64,000 nucleotides of DNA from Physcomitrium patens (Eukaryota; Streptophyta; Bryopsida; Funariales; Funariaceae), in the NCBI RefSeq assembly GCF_000002425.4, contig NC_037254.1, positions 11,162,263 through 11,226,262 on the forward strand, read 5' to 3'. The position numbers were made by a program, and so were the translations under genes. Each line of letters starts with the position of its first letter. The stretch's first letter is position 1. Below are positions 12,101-25,381 of the stretch, piece by piece. Below the pieces are notes generated by a model, which was not told the origin of the DNA, ran no database searches, and saw only the letters and a list, made by a program, of their open reading frames with translations.

Positions 12101-15100
12101 TCTCCTCCACAAGGGCATGAAGATACTTGCTCATAGGCATAACACTGCTACCTTCAAGAGCCATGTTGATGAGATTGATGTTCACTTGTTGCTCTCGTCC
12201 ACTCCCTTTGGCAAGTCCCCCCACAAGCTCCTTACAGGTGATCTTATCAAGAACAACAAGGATTGTGGTTCGCTGGAATCGGACCAGGCGAACTAAACAA
12301 GAACCTGCTGTCACCCTCAGGTTTTCTGGTTTGGCTGCTGCTCGAAAGGTGTAACAAAGATTGTCGATAATTTCATTATTCGTAAAGCGTTGAGCCCAAT
12401 CTCCACCTTGACTTGCGATATTCTCGATAGTCTTCAATGCATAATGCTGGGTAACGTCATCCTCACCCCTTCGAAGTATAGAAGATATCAATGCAATCGT
12501 TGTACCTGGAATCTGCGTCGAATTTCATAAAACCTCAAACATCAATTATTCTCCTTTTATGAGTAGAATTAGCAACTATTGCACCATCTGCATGAAAATT
12601 TTAATTACACATTTCCTGCAATGTACAGAATTGAGGGGAACCAGTATCCACAATAACATCGTTATCAAGTGCAAGTAGATTTAGAAAAAATACCTGCCAC
12701 GTATTGGAAGACTTGACGTCCTTGACTGAGTTATCGAGGCCACCACCTGCTCTAGGGGATCCGTCATTCTGTGTTGCGATATAAAATAACAGCTCTCCAA
12801 GAGTTGCCATTGCACAGCGCCTTACCTGCTGACAATAGAAACCTGACGATAAGTGAAACTAACAAATGCGGAAAGATTAACCTGATCAAAACCATGAAAG
12901 CGATTTCTGATAACATGATTGCATTCACATGAATACGACCCTGTTAGATGGTGCACATTTGCCTCACAGCACTAGGTGGAAAAATATTTGAGCACCTTGT
13001 CCTGTTTATCTCGTAAAGTCTCTGTCAAGACTGCCACAATCCCTGAACCTGCCAGCTCCTCTTCAATGAGAGTAGCATGGCGGATAAGTAGACCCATAAC
13101 GGATGTCAATTGCACACGCAGGGATGGGATTTTCATGGTGCGCAGCAGTTTCACTAGCAAAGGCATCAATACTCCATTAATTAATGTATTGGCTGCGCCA
13201 ATGTTTGTACATAGAGTCTCTAAATATTTTAACGTGTTGATCTTCTCATTCACTGAAACTGTGCTTCCTTGAATGTTCCCCATGATCTTATTCAAAAAGA
13301 CTTTCTGCTGCTCCGCTTCCAGCTTCACAAACTCAGAAGAAGTCAATCGCTCGACAGGAAGCAGCCGTGAATCGAAATTCGATTCCGGAACCTGTTGCAT
13401 AAAAAGATAAGAAAAATTTAGTCAAAACTAGAGAACTAACTAAATGAAACATGAAATGGTTGCCAGAATTAGATGATACTGATCAAATGCATGATTTCCA
13501 GCGCCGAGGCTGTGAAGTGACAACTCCAGAAAACATGGAAAGATGCTGATTCTTGTCTGAATTTAACATCTTCGTAGGACATCCAGGTTTACCTTCTCTA
13601 TTCGCCGATTCAGCATGATTGGCCTGACAGAAAGATCTGATGGGTGCCAAAGCGCTTGTGAAAGTACCACTAAAGGTCTGTTAGCATTAGAATGCCCAGC
13701 ACCAAGGTCCTTCCTGGATTCCTCATTACTAGGTGGAGCACGGTGAGAGCCTTTTCTTGAGATGCCCACACCTGGTGGAGTTGCTGCAACATGACGCATT
13801 GCATCCAACTGATTTCCTTTAACTTCATTTTGTGTCATAAGATGATCCTCGGACCTACCGTTGTTTTCAAACTGCGGGGGACTGACTGGCACGGGATCCT
13901 CGGCTTCAGTAGTTGATTCCCTACTACACGCTTTGGAAGCTGGGATTTGCTCGGATGTTGCAGAGCGCTTACGCAGCTCATTATCCTCTGTTGAAGCAGT
14001 TGGACTAGAACCATTGCTAGCAAAATCATCATCCTCTTCTGTGCCTTCACTATCAGCACCTTCTCCGAAGTTCAGCTCCACGTCGCGGTTCTCTATCGTA
14101 ACGTCTGTATCATCGGAAGTTCCATTTGCTTTGGACTGCTGCCGATAAGTATCATTCTCAGCTTCCTTCAGCAGATTAGTCTTCACTATTTTGGACAATC
14201 TTAGCAAATTCACTGCCGGTAATCCCGCTTTGGACTTGGGGTCCAATGCCTTAGGCTGTGCGTTCCCAATTAACCCTTTAACCGCCTTCCTTCCATTTTC
14301 TCTTTGACCAGGGTTAGATTTCTCAGGAATAAATCCTGTTTCAGCTTGTCCAACGTGTTTACTTTCAGGCTTTTTAGCTAAACTCTGACCTTTCTCTCGC
14401 AGAGTTGCCCTGTCAACCACAGATCCCTTACTATCTGCAACCCTCTTTTCTACAGGAGTACTACTTCTCGACTCCGACTTCTCTTCAGGAGATGAGGATC
14501 TCTGAGTAAGTCGTAAGAAATTTGTAAATGCAGGTTGAGGTGGTAATGGAAGCGTCTTGCACTTAGTTCTCCAAAATGGATGATTCCTAAGCTCATCCCA
14601 CTGTATCCTCTCAACTGGATCCTTAACAAGCAGACGAGTTACCAAATTCTCAAAGTCAGGACTAGGATTCCCTGATATCGGCGGCAAGGGATCTGAAATT
14701 ATAGAGTTTACCAATTCAGTGAAGCTACTAGATACAAATGGGGGTCTTCCTGCGTAGCACTCGTACATGACACAACCCAGAGCCCATAGATCAGACCCAT
14801 ATGAGTGTACACTTCCTTCCTGGAAAAGTTCAGGCGCCATGTAGTATGGCGTTCCACGCTTTGCTTGAGGTAGCTGCCAAATCAAACCAATCTTACTCAA
14901 AAATATGTCGCAACCTATAAATTCCATCAAAAAATACCTAACAAACAGAATAGGAACCTAAAGCACAAAATTAAAAGAAGTTACTTCGTGTGTAGCTGAT
15001 TTTTAAGTCAGAATGACTAAATTTTCTTGAATAACTCACTAACAGAAACAAGACGGGTACCATGTGTAGATAACGTACAGTCATTAAGATATCATTTCAT

Positions 15101-17823
15101 GAACAGTCCCTTTTGAAGGGGAAAAACACAGGACAGGACAAGTTACGAGGGCACTAGAGCTACCTCTTGAACAAAGCTCTTGGCGATATCGCTAAGGCGC
15201 CTTGCCAATCCAAAGTCGCAAAGCTGCATCCAAAGTTTGGTGAATTTTTAACGTTGTGTAAAAATTTCAATCTAGTTAAACGTGCTGAAGGAGAGAGACA
15301 AGAGTAGCATTCTTGGCAAGAGCGCGGTCGTTAGAGGGACAAACAGAAAATTCACAGACAATAACCAGAACTAGTTCTTTCACCACTACCTCAAAGTTCA
15401 GCCTCGACTTCATAAGAAATTAATACACATAGTAATTGCACCATATGTGACATACTTGGTTTCATACCGCCCTGAAATGACCTTCATAACTCCTTATCCA
15501 AACTTAATGTCAAAACATTATAAACGTGACTGATGCCCTAATTGCGAAAGATGAAATAGAAGTGATACAATGAAAAAACTTAGTCATGATCTTATAGCTA
15601 CTGAGAATCAAAGCACGCGTACCTTGAGGCGACCATTTTCGTCGAGGAGCACATTTGACGGTTTTAAATCACAGTAAATTACTCCTTTTGAATGTAAGAA
15701 TCTGCAACACACAAATACTTGTATCAGGCATTAGATTTTAGCACAAGCAGAAATTTTGAGAAGTAGGAAGCAGCAACAAATACTAAAGTTAACTTCTAAC
15801 AAGCGTATACTGCAAACCATGAATCAGGCTTCAACATAGTGTGTTCTCAAATTTAGGTAAAGAACACGTAGACTTTGAGAACGTAAAGCATTCAACAATA
15901 AAGTAGGTTAGATAATAAACATTCTACGTGGCAAAGGATGACGAGTAGAACATGTTCTGACATACTGTAGAGCATTAACTAGATCGCGGGCGAAGTCATG
16001 AATAGATTCCTCCGGCAGTCGTGTATCCTGCACGCGATGTTAAAACGGAATTAGTGGACAGATATTGTCGCAACTAATTCAATGAGACACATTTCTGTTC
16101 TCCTATCAGAACTCACTGGATTTCTGTTCTCTTCCACACAGTAAGAAGCATTACATCTAAAATGATTTGTTTGCCCTGAAAAAATGAAAGGCGAAACCTT
16201 GCTCCAAAGAACGACTAGAAATTGATTTCAATACAGTACAAAAATTGTCGGCTTCTCGGATACTAGAGCAAAATAAACGCACAATTAACTAGATAAACAG
16301 GGCCTGTAAACCATGTGATCTTCGATTTCAACACGAAAAATGCATCCGTCGTACACTGGAAGGTATCCTTCACAGAAATGCCCAAAAACAGCTCTTTAGG
16401 TTGATACTTAGCATCAGGGGAAGTAGTAAACCAGGACTAGAGCAACCCACCTGCCTAAGGAGCGTTAAGAGATCACCTCCGACACAGTACTCCAAAACAA
16501 GCCACAAATGTGCTGATGTTTCATACCTATAAATTGAAAATGTTATCAGCACCAGATATGGGAGTTGAGAGCCATCACGTGGAACGACCAATGTGTGTTC
16601 AACAGTCATTTTGCGAGAAACATTAATGACATTGACTGACAGTTTATTGCGAAATAGATATTTTCACAGAAGGATCCAATCGACTATGGGTATTCAATCA
16701 ACTAGTGATGAAATGAGTTACCATGCGTAGAACTTGAGAACATTGTTGTGGTCAAGTGAGTGGAGGGTTCGAACCTGCTTAGACAACACAGTGACTTTGA
16801 GAAAATGTGACAAAATCATCCTGAAAGTCAAGGTTTACAAAAAGAATATGGGCATACGAAGCTGTCCCAAGTTGCAACTGACCTCCTGCAGAACCTTAGT
16901 TTTCTGGCTCTTCTCAACACTCTTGATGGCATAATACTCGATTGACTTCTTTTTCCTTCCTTTATACACAACCTGCATGGATAGAAGAGCAACAGTGTGA
17001 AATTCAAGGCAAGCTTCCAAGCATTTATCAATCAATACTTTCTCCCGTAAGGGCTGTCAGCTGTGTGTTCAATGGAAGGAGAATTGTCTACAAATCAGAT
17101 CTAGAAATCTTCACAGTTCACAGCATCTCAGAAACTGAAGCTCACTTTCCGGATGTACAGCATGTCTCAAGAATACCGAATCATTTACACAAATACGAAA
17201 CTTCAGCAAAACTACAAGCACTCTCAAACTACAAAATCTTATCTTAGTACTGGATGAAATGAAAAGATGTTATCTTTTTTCTCTAGTAAACAAATACTTC
17301 AAGCCGTCAATTTGTCTCGGAACTGCAATAAATTATAAAAAGCTTTGAAGAGCGAACTGTAGGATACTGTGCATGCCACCCCTAAAATCCCAGAAATATT
17401 AAAGTCGCTATGAACAATCACAAAAAACTCCGTACCGCATTCAGATTCAGACTTCTGTTAGTAAGTAAACAACAGGTTTATGTACCAAAAACTAGCACAG
17501 TTGATAAATGTAGTTCAGAAGACCAAAGTAAACGAATCTAGAAAGTCTTTACGGCAGGAATTTCGCTCCTCCTTTCCCCAACTAAGCCTCGTGTATTCGT
17601 AACCAAAAGGGCTGATTTCTGAATAATACCTACGACCACGTAAGTATTAACAAGTTGGGATGGCCCCTCAAGGGTCATTTACTCTTATCTGTGTACGTCG
17701 TACAAATGATTCTAACTTGTGCGCGACCTCGATCAAAAGCATGAACAACAATTATCAGAGAAATCATGAACTTACTGAGTGCTTTCCTCGTCCGATCGCC
17801 TCATAGATGTGATATTGATTCAT
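9148..17823 (-). CDS. RUK: RUNKEL/ULK4-like kinase with ARM/HEAT repeats (about 15 exons, about 1,470 aa)
   Basis: Homologue of Arabidopsis RUNKEL, a FUSED/ULK4-type microtubule-associated protein needed for cell-plate expansion in cytokinesis (established for Arabidopsis). Exons, 5' to 3' on the minus strand: 17823-17776, 16972-16883, 16774-16722, 16526-16451, 16027-15966, 15701-15623, 15223-15164, 14873-13593, 13391-12996, 12825-12694, 12512-12063, 11664-about 11188, 11040-10772, 10317-9857 and 9623-9148. The start MNQYHIYEAIGRGKHS matches the family. Kinase domain about 4-257: glycine loop, K33 in AIK, D121 in YCDLKPSN (YCD replaces HRD), D139-F-G and APE at 169-171. Residues about 260-583 form a Ser/Glu/Asp-rich linker within a 1.28-kb exon. 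Residues 584 to the end are helical ARM/HEAT-like repeats, including DEDPIPMYAQKLLVMLL. The 3' end of exon 12 is uncertain: 11188 keeps frame with the acceptor at 11040, while the better-looking donor after 11121 does not. Length is close to the Arabidopsis protein (about 1,366 aa, recalled). Confidence 0.93.
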
Positions 17824-19140
17824 AAGAGATACTCCGAAGACAGCCCCAGCGCTAGCTTGAAGCCACTTCGTAAACCACAGCGGTGAACAAAGTACCCTTT
17901 CAGACTCTGAGTACGGTTAAATTTAGGCAGATTTGAGCTCTACTTTTTAAGCTTCAAGCAGCTGATACGTACGTAATACTCATTCTCCTCAAGAGTTTGT
18001 TTTCAAACCGTAGGACAGATTTTTCCTAAGGATGAGACTCCCAAATCGTTCCGATTGATAATTTCCAGTTTCCTCTCACATCGTAGGGGGTCCCACACCT
18101 TCGAAATGCCAATTCTCAAACTCAACTTGCTGATACCAATCATATAATAAATTTCTTTGCGGAATGTTGCATGAACACGTGAAGTGTAACCAGAACATAG
18201 AGGCTTGATTACAAGTGAGTATTTTCTAACCATGTCCTCAAGAAACGACCTTGCACTTCCAAGGTTCCCATGCAAATCACTACGATCACTTGCCAAGACT
18301 TTAATTCCTCTAGACCTAAATATAAAAAATTTCAAAAATAAAGGAAATAGGAAACGAGTTAACTGAGGAGCGTGCGCTCCAATAAAATGCCAAAACCCTC
18401 CACAAGCTCTGCCACTAATTCAAAAGCCCAGCGAAACTTAAACAACCTTAAAAATGTTCACCCCAGTGGCCAAGACTAAAGCTCGCTCAAGCTGCAACGT
18501 TCCGAAATCGTGACATTGTGCGTGGAACACCCGTATACAAGACGACGGACGAAGACAGGACATCCAGCTTCACGACTCAAACGTCTCATTTGTAAAAACT
18601 AAAAACAAATCGTCCAAAATTGAGTTCTGAACTCAAATGCCACCAAATCAAAAATGCATTATAATCCGATACCGCCACAGACAACGCAAACAGCAGGTCT
18701 ACGACCGCCACGATCAGCTCCCGATACAGCACCGTGCACCTGTATCACTCCAGGTCCACTTTCCCTCCCTTGCAGGCATTCACCAATCGATCCCCAAACA
18801 CGAACGAACACCACCCGATTCTCTTAGCTTCCCGAAATCTGCACACTCACAGACGACCTGCTCCGCTCCACATCCCGCAACTGAGATCTGCCCTTCACCC
18901 CTGTACAGGCGACCGAATGCACCGAAAAAGGCATGAAAAAGTTGCAGAACGGCAATGCGAGGGAGGGGGGGAAGTCATGGTCTGGCTATGGCGGATACTC
19001 ATTCAAAATTTCGAGCGAAACAGTAAAAATTAGATCGTCGTTACAATGTCAGAGCGGGGGCGGGAGAATGGAGGCCGGGATGAAAGAGGCGCAGGAATGA
19101 GAGGGATGAACGTACCCGACCTATTTCAATGAGGTGGCGT
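17824..19140 (-). promoter_or_regulatory. 5' leader and promoter region of the RUNKEL-like gene
   Basis: Moderate-GC sequence directly upstream of the kinase start codon, distinct from the AT-rich desert beyond about 19.5 kb. About 18.6-19.1 kb is C-rich on the plus strand and ends in a G-run at about 18,961-18,970. It probably holds the 5' UTR (perhaps with an intron) and the promoter. No protein could be recognised on either strand. No TATA box or transcription start could be fixed. Confidence 0.45.
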
Positions 19141-20295
19141 CGGACCGACCCATCTGAGTATGGAGGATGAATGTGCACATGACAAGGATGGATTGCATCC
19201 GTTCTTCCCGTTGTCCAAACGGTTATTTACACCCAGCTTGAAAGAAACCCCTGGATGATGTACATCGATTGGATGAATAATACCATTTTGGATTGTATTG
19301 TAATAGGGCCCTTATATTTCAGATCAAATATTTTAAGGGATTTTGTGGTTTTGAGGTGTCACCCAGAAATAAATTGGGGATGTGATAAAATGAATGTGAC
19401 AAAGAAAGACCACAAAGTGGAAGAGGGAGTTGTGGCCAAGGACTATTACTATGGAATAGCATGGGGGGAAGTGTATCAAAAGGGGGCATGATAGTACCAA
19501 AGTGGAGTAATGTCCATTTGGTTTATTAATGCAAAATCACTCCTCCACACAGGCTCAAATTTACAACATCAAAAATCAAATGACTCAGAAAGGTCAGTAA
19601 GAAATTCCTGGAGCCTCACACAAGGAAGTGATGAAAGCAGTTGTGTGGGTTAGTACCACTGCAGTCACACAAATAAAGTTGTGTGAGTCAAGTGGTTTAA
19701 TCACTGGGCACAAGTTTCACATGATAAAACTATACTTTTCTTCTTTGTTTTTTTCTTTTTTAAAGAAAAATTTATTAAGATTTTGCTAAACACTACCACA
19801 ACCCACCATCCACCACATGCCACTCTTATTTTTCATAATAGGAATATGTTTTTATTTTGCAAAACTTATTTTTATTGATTTATTAAATTTTTGTATTAAA
19901 ATTAAATTTTTCCTATATAATTTGAAAACATGTCTAAATGGGTATATATAAATATACTCGAAATATTAATATTTTTTTATTAGTATCAAAAACAATAAAG
20001 GGATATTTTTAGTGAGTGGCAGATTGTGTTAGTAATCGCAAAAACTATGATAACATTAGCAAATTGTAGTGGCATTAGCAATACCCTTAAAGAAAGGTTA
20101 CTTAGATTGTTGGAGAGTTGAGAAAAGCCATTATGCATTACAATGATTTGTTAATTCCAAGTCATTTGTTGTTTTTTATTGTTAATTTACAAAAAAAGAA
20201 GTAAACATTATATAAAAATAATGATGTTATTTTATTTGATATCATGAAATTTAAGTGTAAATATTGTGAGACACTCCCAAGTTAATATTTTTAGT

Positions 20296-20322
20296 AAAAA
20301 AAAAAAAAAAAAAAAAAAAAAA
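20296..20322. repeat. Poly-A tract
   Basis: An uninterrupted A run of about 27 nt followed by a short AAAC repeat. It could be the tail of an old retroposed sequence, but no body was recognised upstream. Confidence 0.85.
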
Positions 20323-21481
20323 TCAAACAAACAAACAAAGATTTTTTAAAAAATAAAGATGTATTGCTTCTTGTTAAGATTGACAAAAAAGAAAAAGAAA
20401 AGAAATAGAAGCTAAATTACCACAAGAAATTCAAAAAAACAGAAAGACGCCTTATCAGGAAAAACAATTAACAAAGAAATTATTCTAAACTTCTATTGCC
20501 ATGAAGAAATCATAACATTTCAGCTCTCGTGAGCTTCAAATTTGTAATTCATCTTCAAAGTAGAAGGATTTTTATTATAATTTCGGCTAAACAACTATTA
20601 GTTAGTGATATCAAAGACTACACTGTTCCCTCATTCTAGTCAATTTCATCATGTCAAATCTTTAGAATACAAGGCCTGATATTACTCAAAACAGGTAAAC
20701 TCCACTGTAGCTCACGGGAACAAGGACCTGGAGTATGGAGTGATTTCAGGTGTTTATCCAATTTGAAACACATTTTATTTGTTATTAAGTGCATCAACAA
20801 AACTCTTGCATTTCTCTTAGGTTGCATTTGATTGAAGTTTTATTGAATTATTAGTTTTGAAGTATATTTTTACACAACAGTTTTAGTTCCTTTTGTTGTT
20901 GTTTTAAAGAATAAAGCATATTAGACTAAAAAAGACGTTATAAATGGAGTTTAAATATCTGATATAAGAAGACACATTTAAAAAAATATATAAAAACTTG
21001 AATAGAAAAAAACTATAAAATCTAATTGTAATCTTGGTAAGCTTTGACTAAGCTCAATTAGTAATTAAATCAATATTTAATTAAACTATTTAATTTAACT
21101 ATCAGTATTAATGAAAGATAATATATATATATATATATATATATATCCATAAATATACCTTTGAATTACAAAAAAAAAATTATGATCCCTAATTTTATAC
21201 AATTTTTACAAGTTACTTTACCAATGGATATTATCTTTAAGATTTTGTATTCTTTGTTTATTTTTGAGAGTTTTACATAAAGATATAATATAATCACATA
21301 ATTTTTACATAGTTGTATATTTACAAAGTGAAAATTTAGATCAAAAAGTGTGTGCAATAAGGTTAGTCAAGACCAAAGACCATAGTTGTTTAAATAAATA
21401 AATAAACTTCAAAAGTATTTTATATTAATTTTTGAAAAATTTGATGCATAATAAAAAATATCTTAAAGATTTATAAATTTT

Positions 21482-21515
<34 letters not shown>

Positions 21516-21627
21516 CTAATATCCCAATGACATTATTAGGAGTTATTGTGTGTTAGCATAGTTACAAAATAATAGCATATTTTATAAAAATTATGCCAAT
21601 AAAAGCTATTATGGTAATTAGCAGTGG

Positions 21628-21790
21628 CACTACAACAAAACTAAGATTTTAAGCGGTGCTTAGGAAAATTTTAGGCACATAAAAGGCCATTGGAGGAACC
21701 TCAAGGCTCTCTTCATACAATTAATTGGCCATTTGTGAAATAAAGCTTTGAGTGCTAGTAGTTTCATTAAGCCTCGCTGTCAATTCAATA
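21628..21790 (+). mobile_element. CACTA (En/Spm-type) transposon end, fragment
   Basis: CACTACAACAAAA is followed by TTTTAAGCGGTGCTTAGG-like sequence. This is the usual look of a plant CACTA terminus with its subterminal GCGG motif. No matching TAGTG-ending terminus was found downstream in the window and no transposase is visible, so this is either one end of a decayed element or a chance resemblance. Confidence 0.4.
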
Positions 21791-21873
21791 CATAACTGTA
21801 GTTTATTTTGCTGAAGGAATAAAAGAGTCATTAGTTTTATAAATAAAATATATTTATATCTTATATATTTTGA

Positions 21874-22070
21874 GGAATGTTAAATAGACCCATGCTTTTA
21901 ATAAATAGATCTATTCTTAATAAAGAATATGATAATCGTGATGAATGTGGTTTGTTTTCATTGGTTGCAAATATAATAATAGAGAAATGAATCCAAAAAT
22001 CATTTCTTTTTTCATGATGGTTAGGATGAGTGGATTGATTCAATAAAAAATTGGAACTATTTAACATTCC
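21874..22070. mobile_element. MITE-like element, copy 1
   Basis: The ends are a perfect 14-bp inverted repeat, GGAATGTTAAATAG at 21,874-21,887 and its reverse complement at 22,057-22,070. The interior is non-coding and AT-rich. A second copy with the same end motif and a nearly identical length (190 versus 191 bp between the shared motifs) lies at 43,311-43,500. A non-autonomous DNA transposon is the natural reading. The superfamily is not determined because no clear target duplication was seen. Confidence 0.7.
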
Positions 22071-22072
22071 CT

Positions 22073-22106
<34 letters not shown>

Positions 22107-22177
22107 GATATATATAGAATATAATATTATCATAAAATTTAATAAATAAAGATATTTCAAAATCCCTAAAATAAGTC

Positions 22178-22216
<39 letters not shown>

Positions 22217-24709
22217 TGAGTGATACCATAGCTTAAAAAGAAAGAATTATTTTAAAGTGGTGTTATTTGAGGTAATAAATATACTTAATTATATATAAAA
22301 TTATTATTTAAAAATATAGTTATAAACATCTCAATAATGATAAAATAAATGGATGATCTTAATACTAATAGAACTTAGATTTTATTAATTTTTTTTTATA
22401 TATATATTTTTATAAAACCTACTTTTAAATTTAAGGATAATGTTATAAAGACCTAAATTATTTAAGAAATTTAATTTAATAAAAAATTACTAGATCAATA
22501 ATATTTTTAATAAGGATTATCAAAAAAAAAACTATTAGATAAGTATTAGATATACAGATTGTTTTGGATATGATATATAATAATATAACCTACTTCTAAA
22601 AGTTTTTTATTTTTATTTTTATTTTAATAAAAAAACACTTTTGAAGCAACTTATAACTTGGTCCATAAGTCATATAGTTCTTAGAAAAATTCCTTGTAAT
22701 ATGCTTTTTAAATAATAAATATAAAAAATAAGTATGAATCCATTTTTAGTATAGCTAATATTTCTCTTATATTATAATCTTGGTCCAAGATTCTCAAACT
22801 TTCTTTGTATTTAATATTATTTATTCTAACTTATGTTTGTAACTAAAATTAAAGATTATACTTAAAAATTAATAAATTAATAAATTAATAATTGTATATA
22901 TATAAACATATATTAAAAATTTACATTATTAAAGATTTGAAATAGTATTTTAAAAAAATTATAAAATAAACCACATATTTTAGGTTAAAAAAGTAGAAAT
23001 CATCAAAAAAAATCACATGGCTACTTTTACATGAAATTGTAATTTAAATATATTTAGATATAATTTTTGGTAGTTATTTCTCTATAATATTTAAAATTTT
23101 CATTTAAAAATAATAATACATGCAAAAGCATAGATAGTTTTAAAAAATTGACATAATAGCTCTAAAAAAATTATAAATTTAACTATTTAAAAAATAATTA
23201 TAATATATATATATATATATATATATTTGTATATATATGCACCACTTATGTAATTAAATAAAATAATAAATTTATTTTAATATAATTTTAGTAATTTTCT
23301 AATAAATTTACAAAATAATCATTAAAAAGTTTGATTTTCTATTGCATTTATGCATTAATGTGTAATTAAGTTTTAAAATTTATATCATTTAAAAATATTT
23401 ACCACAAAAACTAATATTATATTATTTTCTTATATATATATAGATATTAGAAAAATTATTAGTAGGTTCTAAAAATATTTTTAAAATATATAATATAAAA
23501 AATATGTTATTAAGATTTATAATAATCTTAGGCTTGCATTTATGCATACAATAGTTATCAAAGTAAAACATGTAGAAGCTTCTAAAGAAGCTTTTAACCA
23601 TGTACTTCTATTTACTTCTATTTAATTATGTAGTAAATATTTTCATGACATAATCTCTTCTTTTAAAAAATAGTTTGATAAAAAAGTAGTAGATTCCAAA
23701 TTACTTCATACATTGATAGAATTTAATGTTTTTTAAACAAAATTTGTCACTAATTATTTTCTATACTCTATTCAATTGTGGTTGATAAGTCTTCTAAGCC
23801 ATTTATAATATCTTGTATCTAAGTTTAAAAACAACCTAATTATTTGATAATCATCAAAAAAAAATTATAATAAATTTTAATCAAAAAAAATTTAAAATCT
23901 TATTTGAAATAATTCATGTTTCTAAAATTCTAACTAAACACCAATACTATTTTCTAAGGTTCTAGTATCAAACACATTTTGTTTTACCATCTATTAGAGA
24001 ATGAATCTATCTTTCTTGAGAATCTTTGTCTTGTTTTTTATACCATAAATTATATGACATCCAAAGTAGTTTATTATGTTATTTGTTAAATGATTTTTCT
24101 TAAGAAAAATATTCTATATATCATAATAGTAATTATTATTCTATTTTTCTTTAGAAAAATCTATAAAGATGTTAAAAATATATGTTAAAGAATTGGTTTC
24201 TCCATATATAGGTTTTTTTTTCATTTCCATTGTCTCTCTATTTTTGTTAGTGAATGTTGTTAAATTTAGATTCATATTTTGGATAACAAATAAGAAGTAA
24301 TTTTCCTGTATTTATAAGATTCTTAAATAGTTTCTCTATAAATTTATAACTATTGTAACCATACTCATTTATTCAATTTTAGCTTTATTTTTGAATTTCT
24401 TCAAATCTACGACTTCTTTGATTTAAATTCTAGAGTTTATTTGGTTTAATAAAAAATAGTAGTAGTTGTTTTTTTCTTTACTTATTTCTTATTTTATATG
24501 GCTTAATAAAAAGTATTTGAAAACATAATAGATGTTTACTGATTCTAATAATTATAACCAATATGTAATTAGATTAATATATATATTAAAATAATAATAA
24601 AACTTAAATATTCTTAATCCAGTTATTTATAAGGTTAATAGGTCTCAATATTGTAATAAATTAACCATATTTTATTACCAATTTTGAAAAGATAGTGTTG
24701 TTTTTTTGA

Positions 24710-24746
<37 letters not shown>

Positions 24747-25349
24747 TATATTCTTAAGTTTTTTCCAAAGTCATTCTTATTATTATCTAATTTTTCATTA
24801 ATATACTATTTAAATCTTAACTTTGAAATATTGCTAAAAAATTATTTTATTATTATAACTTTATATAGTTATGTTATAAGTAGGATTTTATAGGAGACAT
24901 GCAGATTCTAAAGGTAAGAGTTGATTGTTCATAACTTTTAAATTTGCATATTTAGATTTTCGTGCCAAAAATATCTTGTTATATTTAGAAAAGATTTAAA
25001 AAAAATAAAAATGAAAAGGCTTTTGTATGTTTCAAAGCTAAACAAGGTTTAGTGTTTACAAAGAATATTCTAAATGAGTATGGTACCACACACAGAACAG
25101 TGCAATTCCTTCATAACTTTGGTCCCAAAAATTTGCCATCATTCTAATAGTCTTGTTGTTAGTACTTAAAATATCGTCTTTTTACAATGAATCCGAATAA
25201 AAAGTACATTAAAAAACAATAAAAGAAAAATCTTAACCAAAGGCAAAGATTACTTAATCCATGTTCACCTTAGTTTACTTCTATATTTGAAATATGATTC
25301 ATTCTAAGTCCTAGAAAGCACTGGAGATAGGTCAGTTTTGGATAGGAGA

Positions 25350-25381
<32 letters not shown>

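Noticed and set aside
16761-16775. GGTTCGAA-like sequence resembling a tRNA B box
   Set aside because: It lies in exon 3 of the kinase gene and no cloverleaf can be drawn around it.
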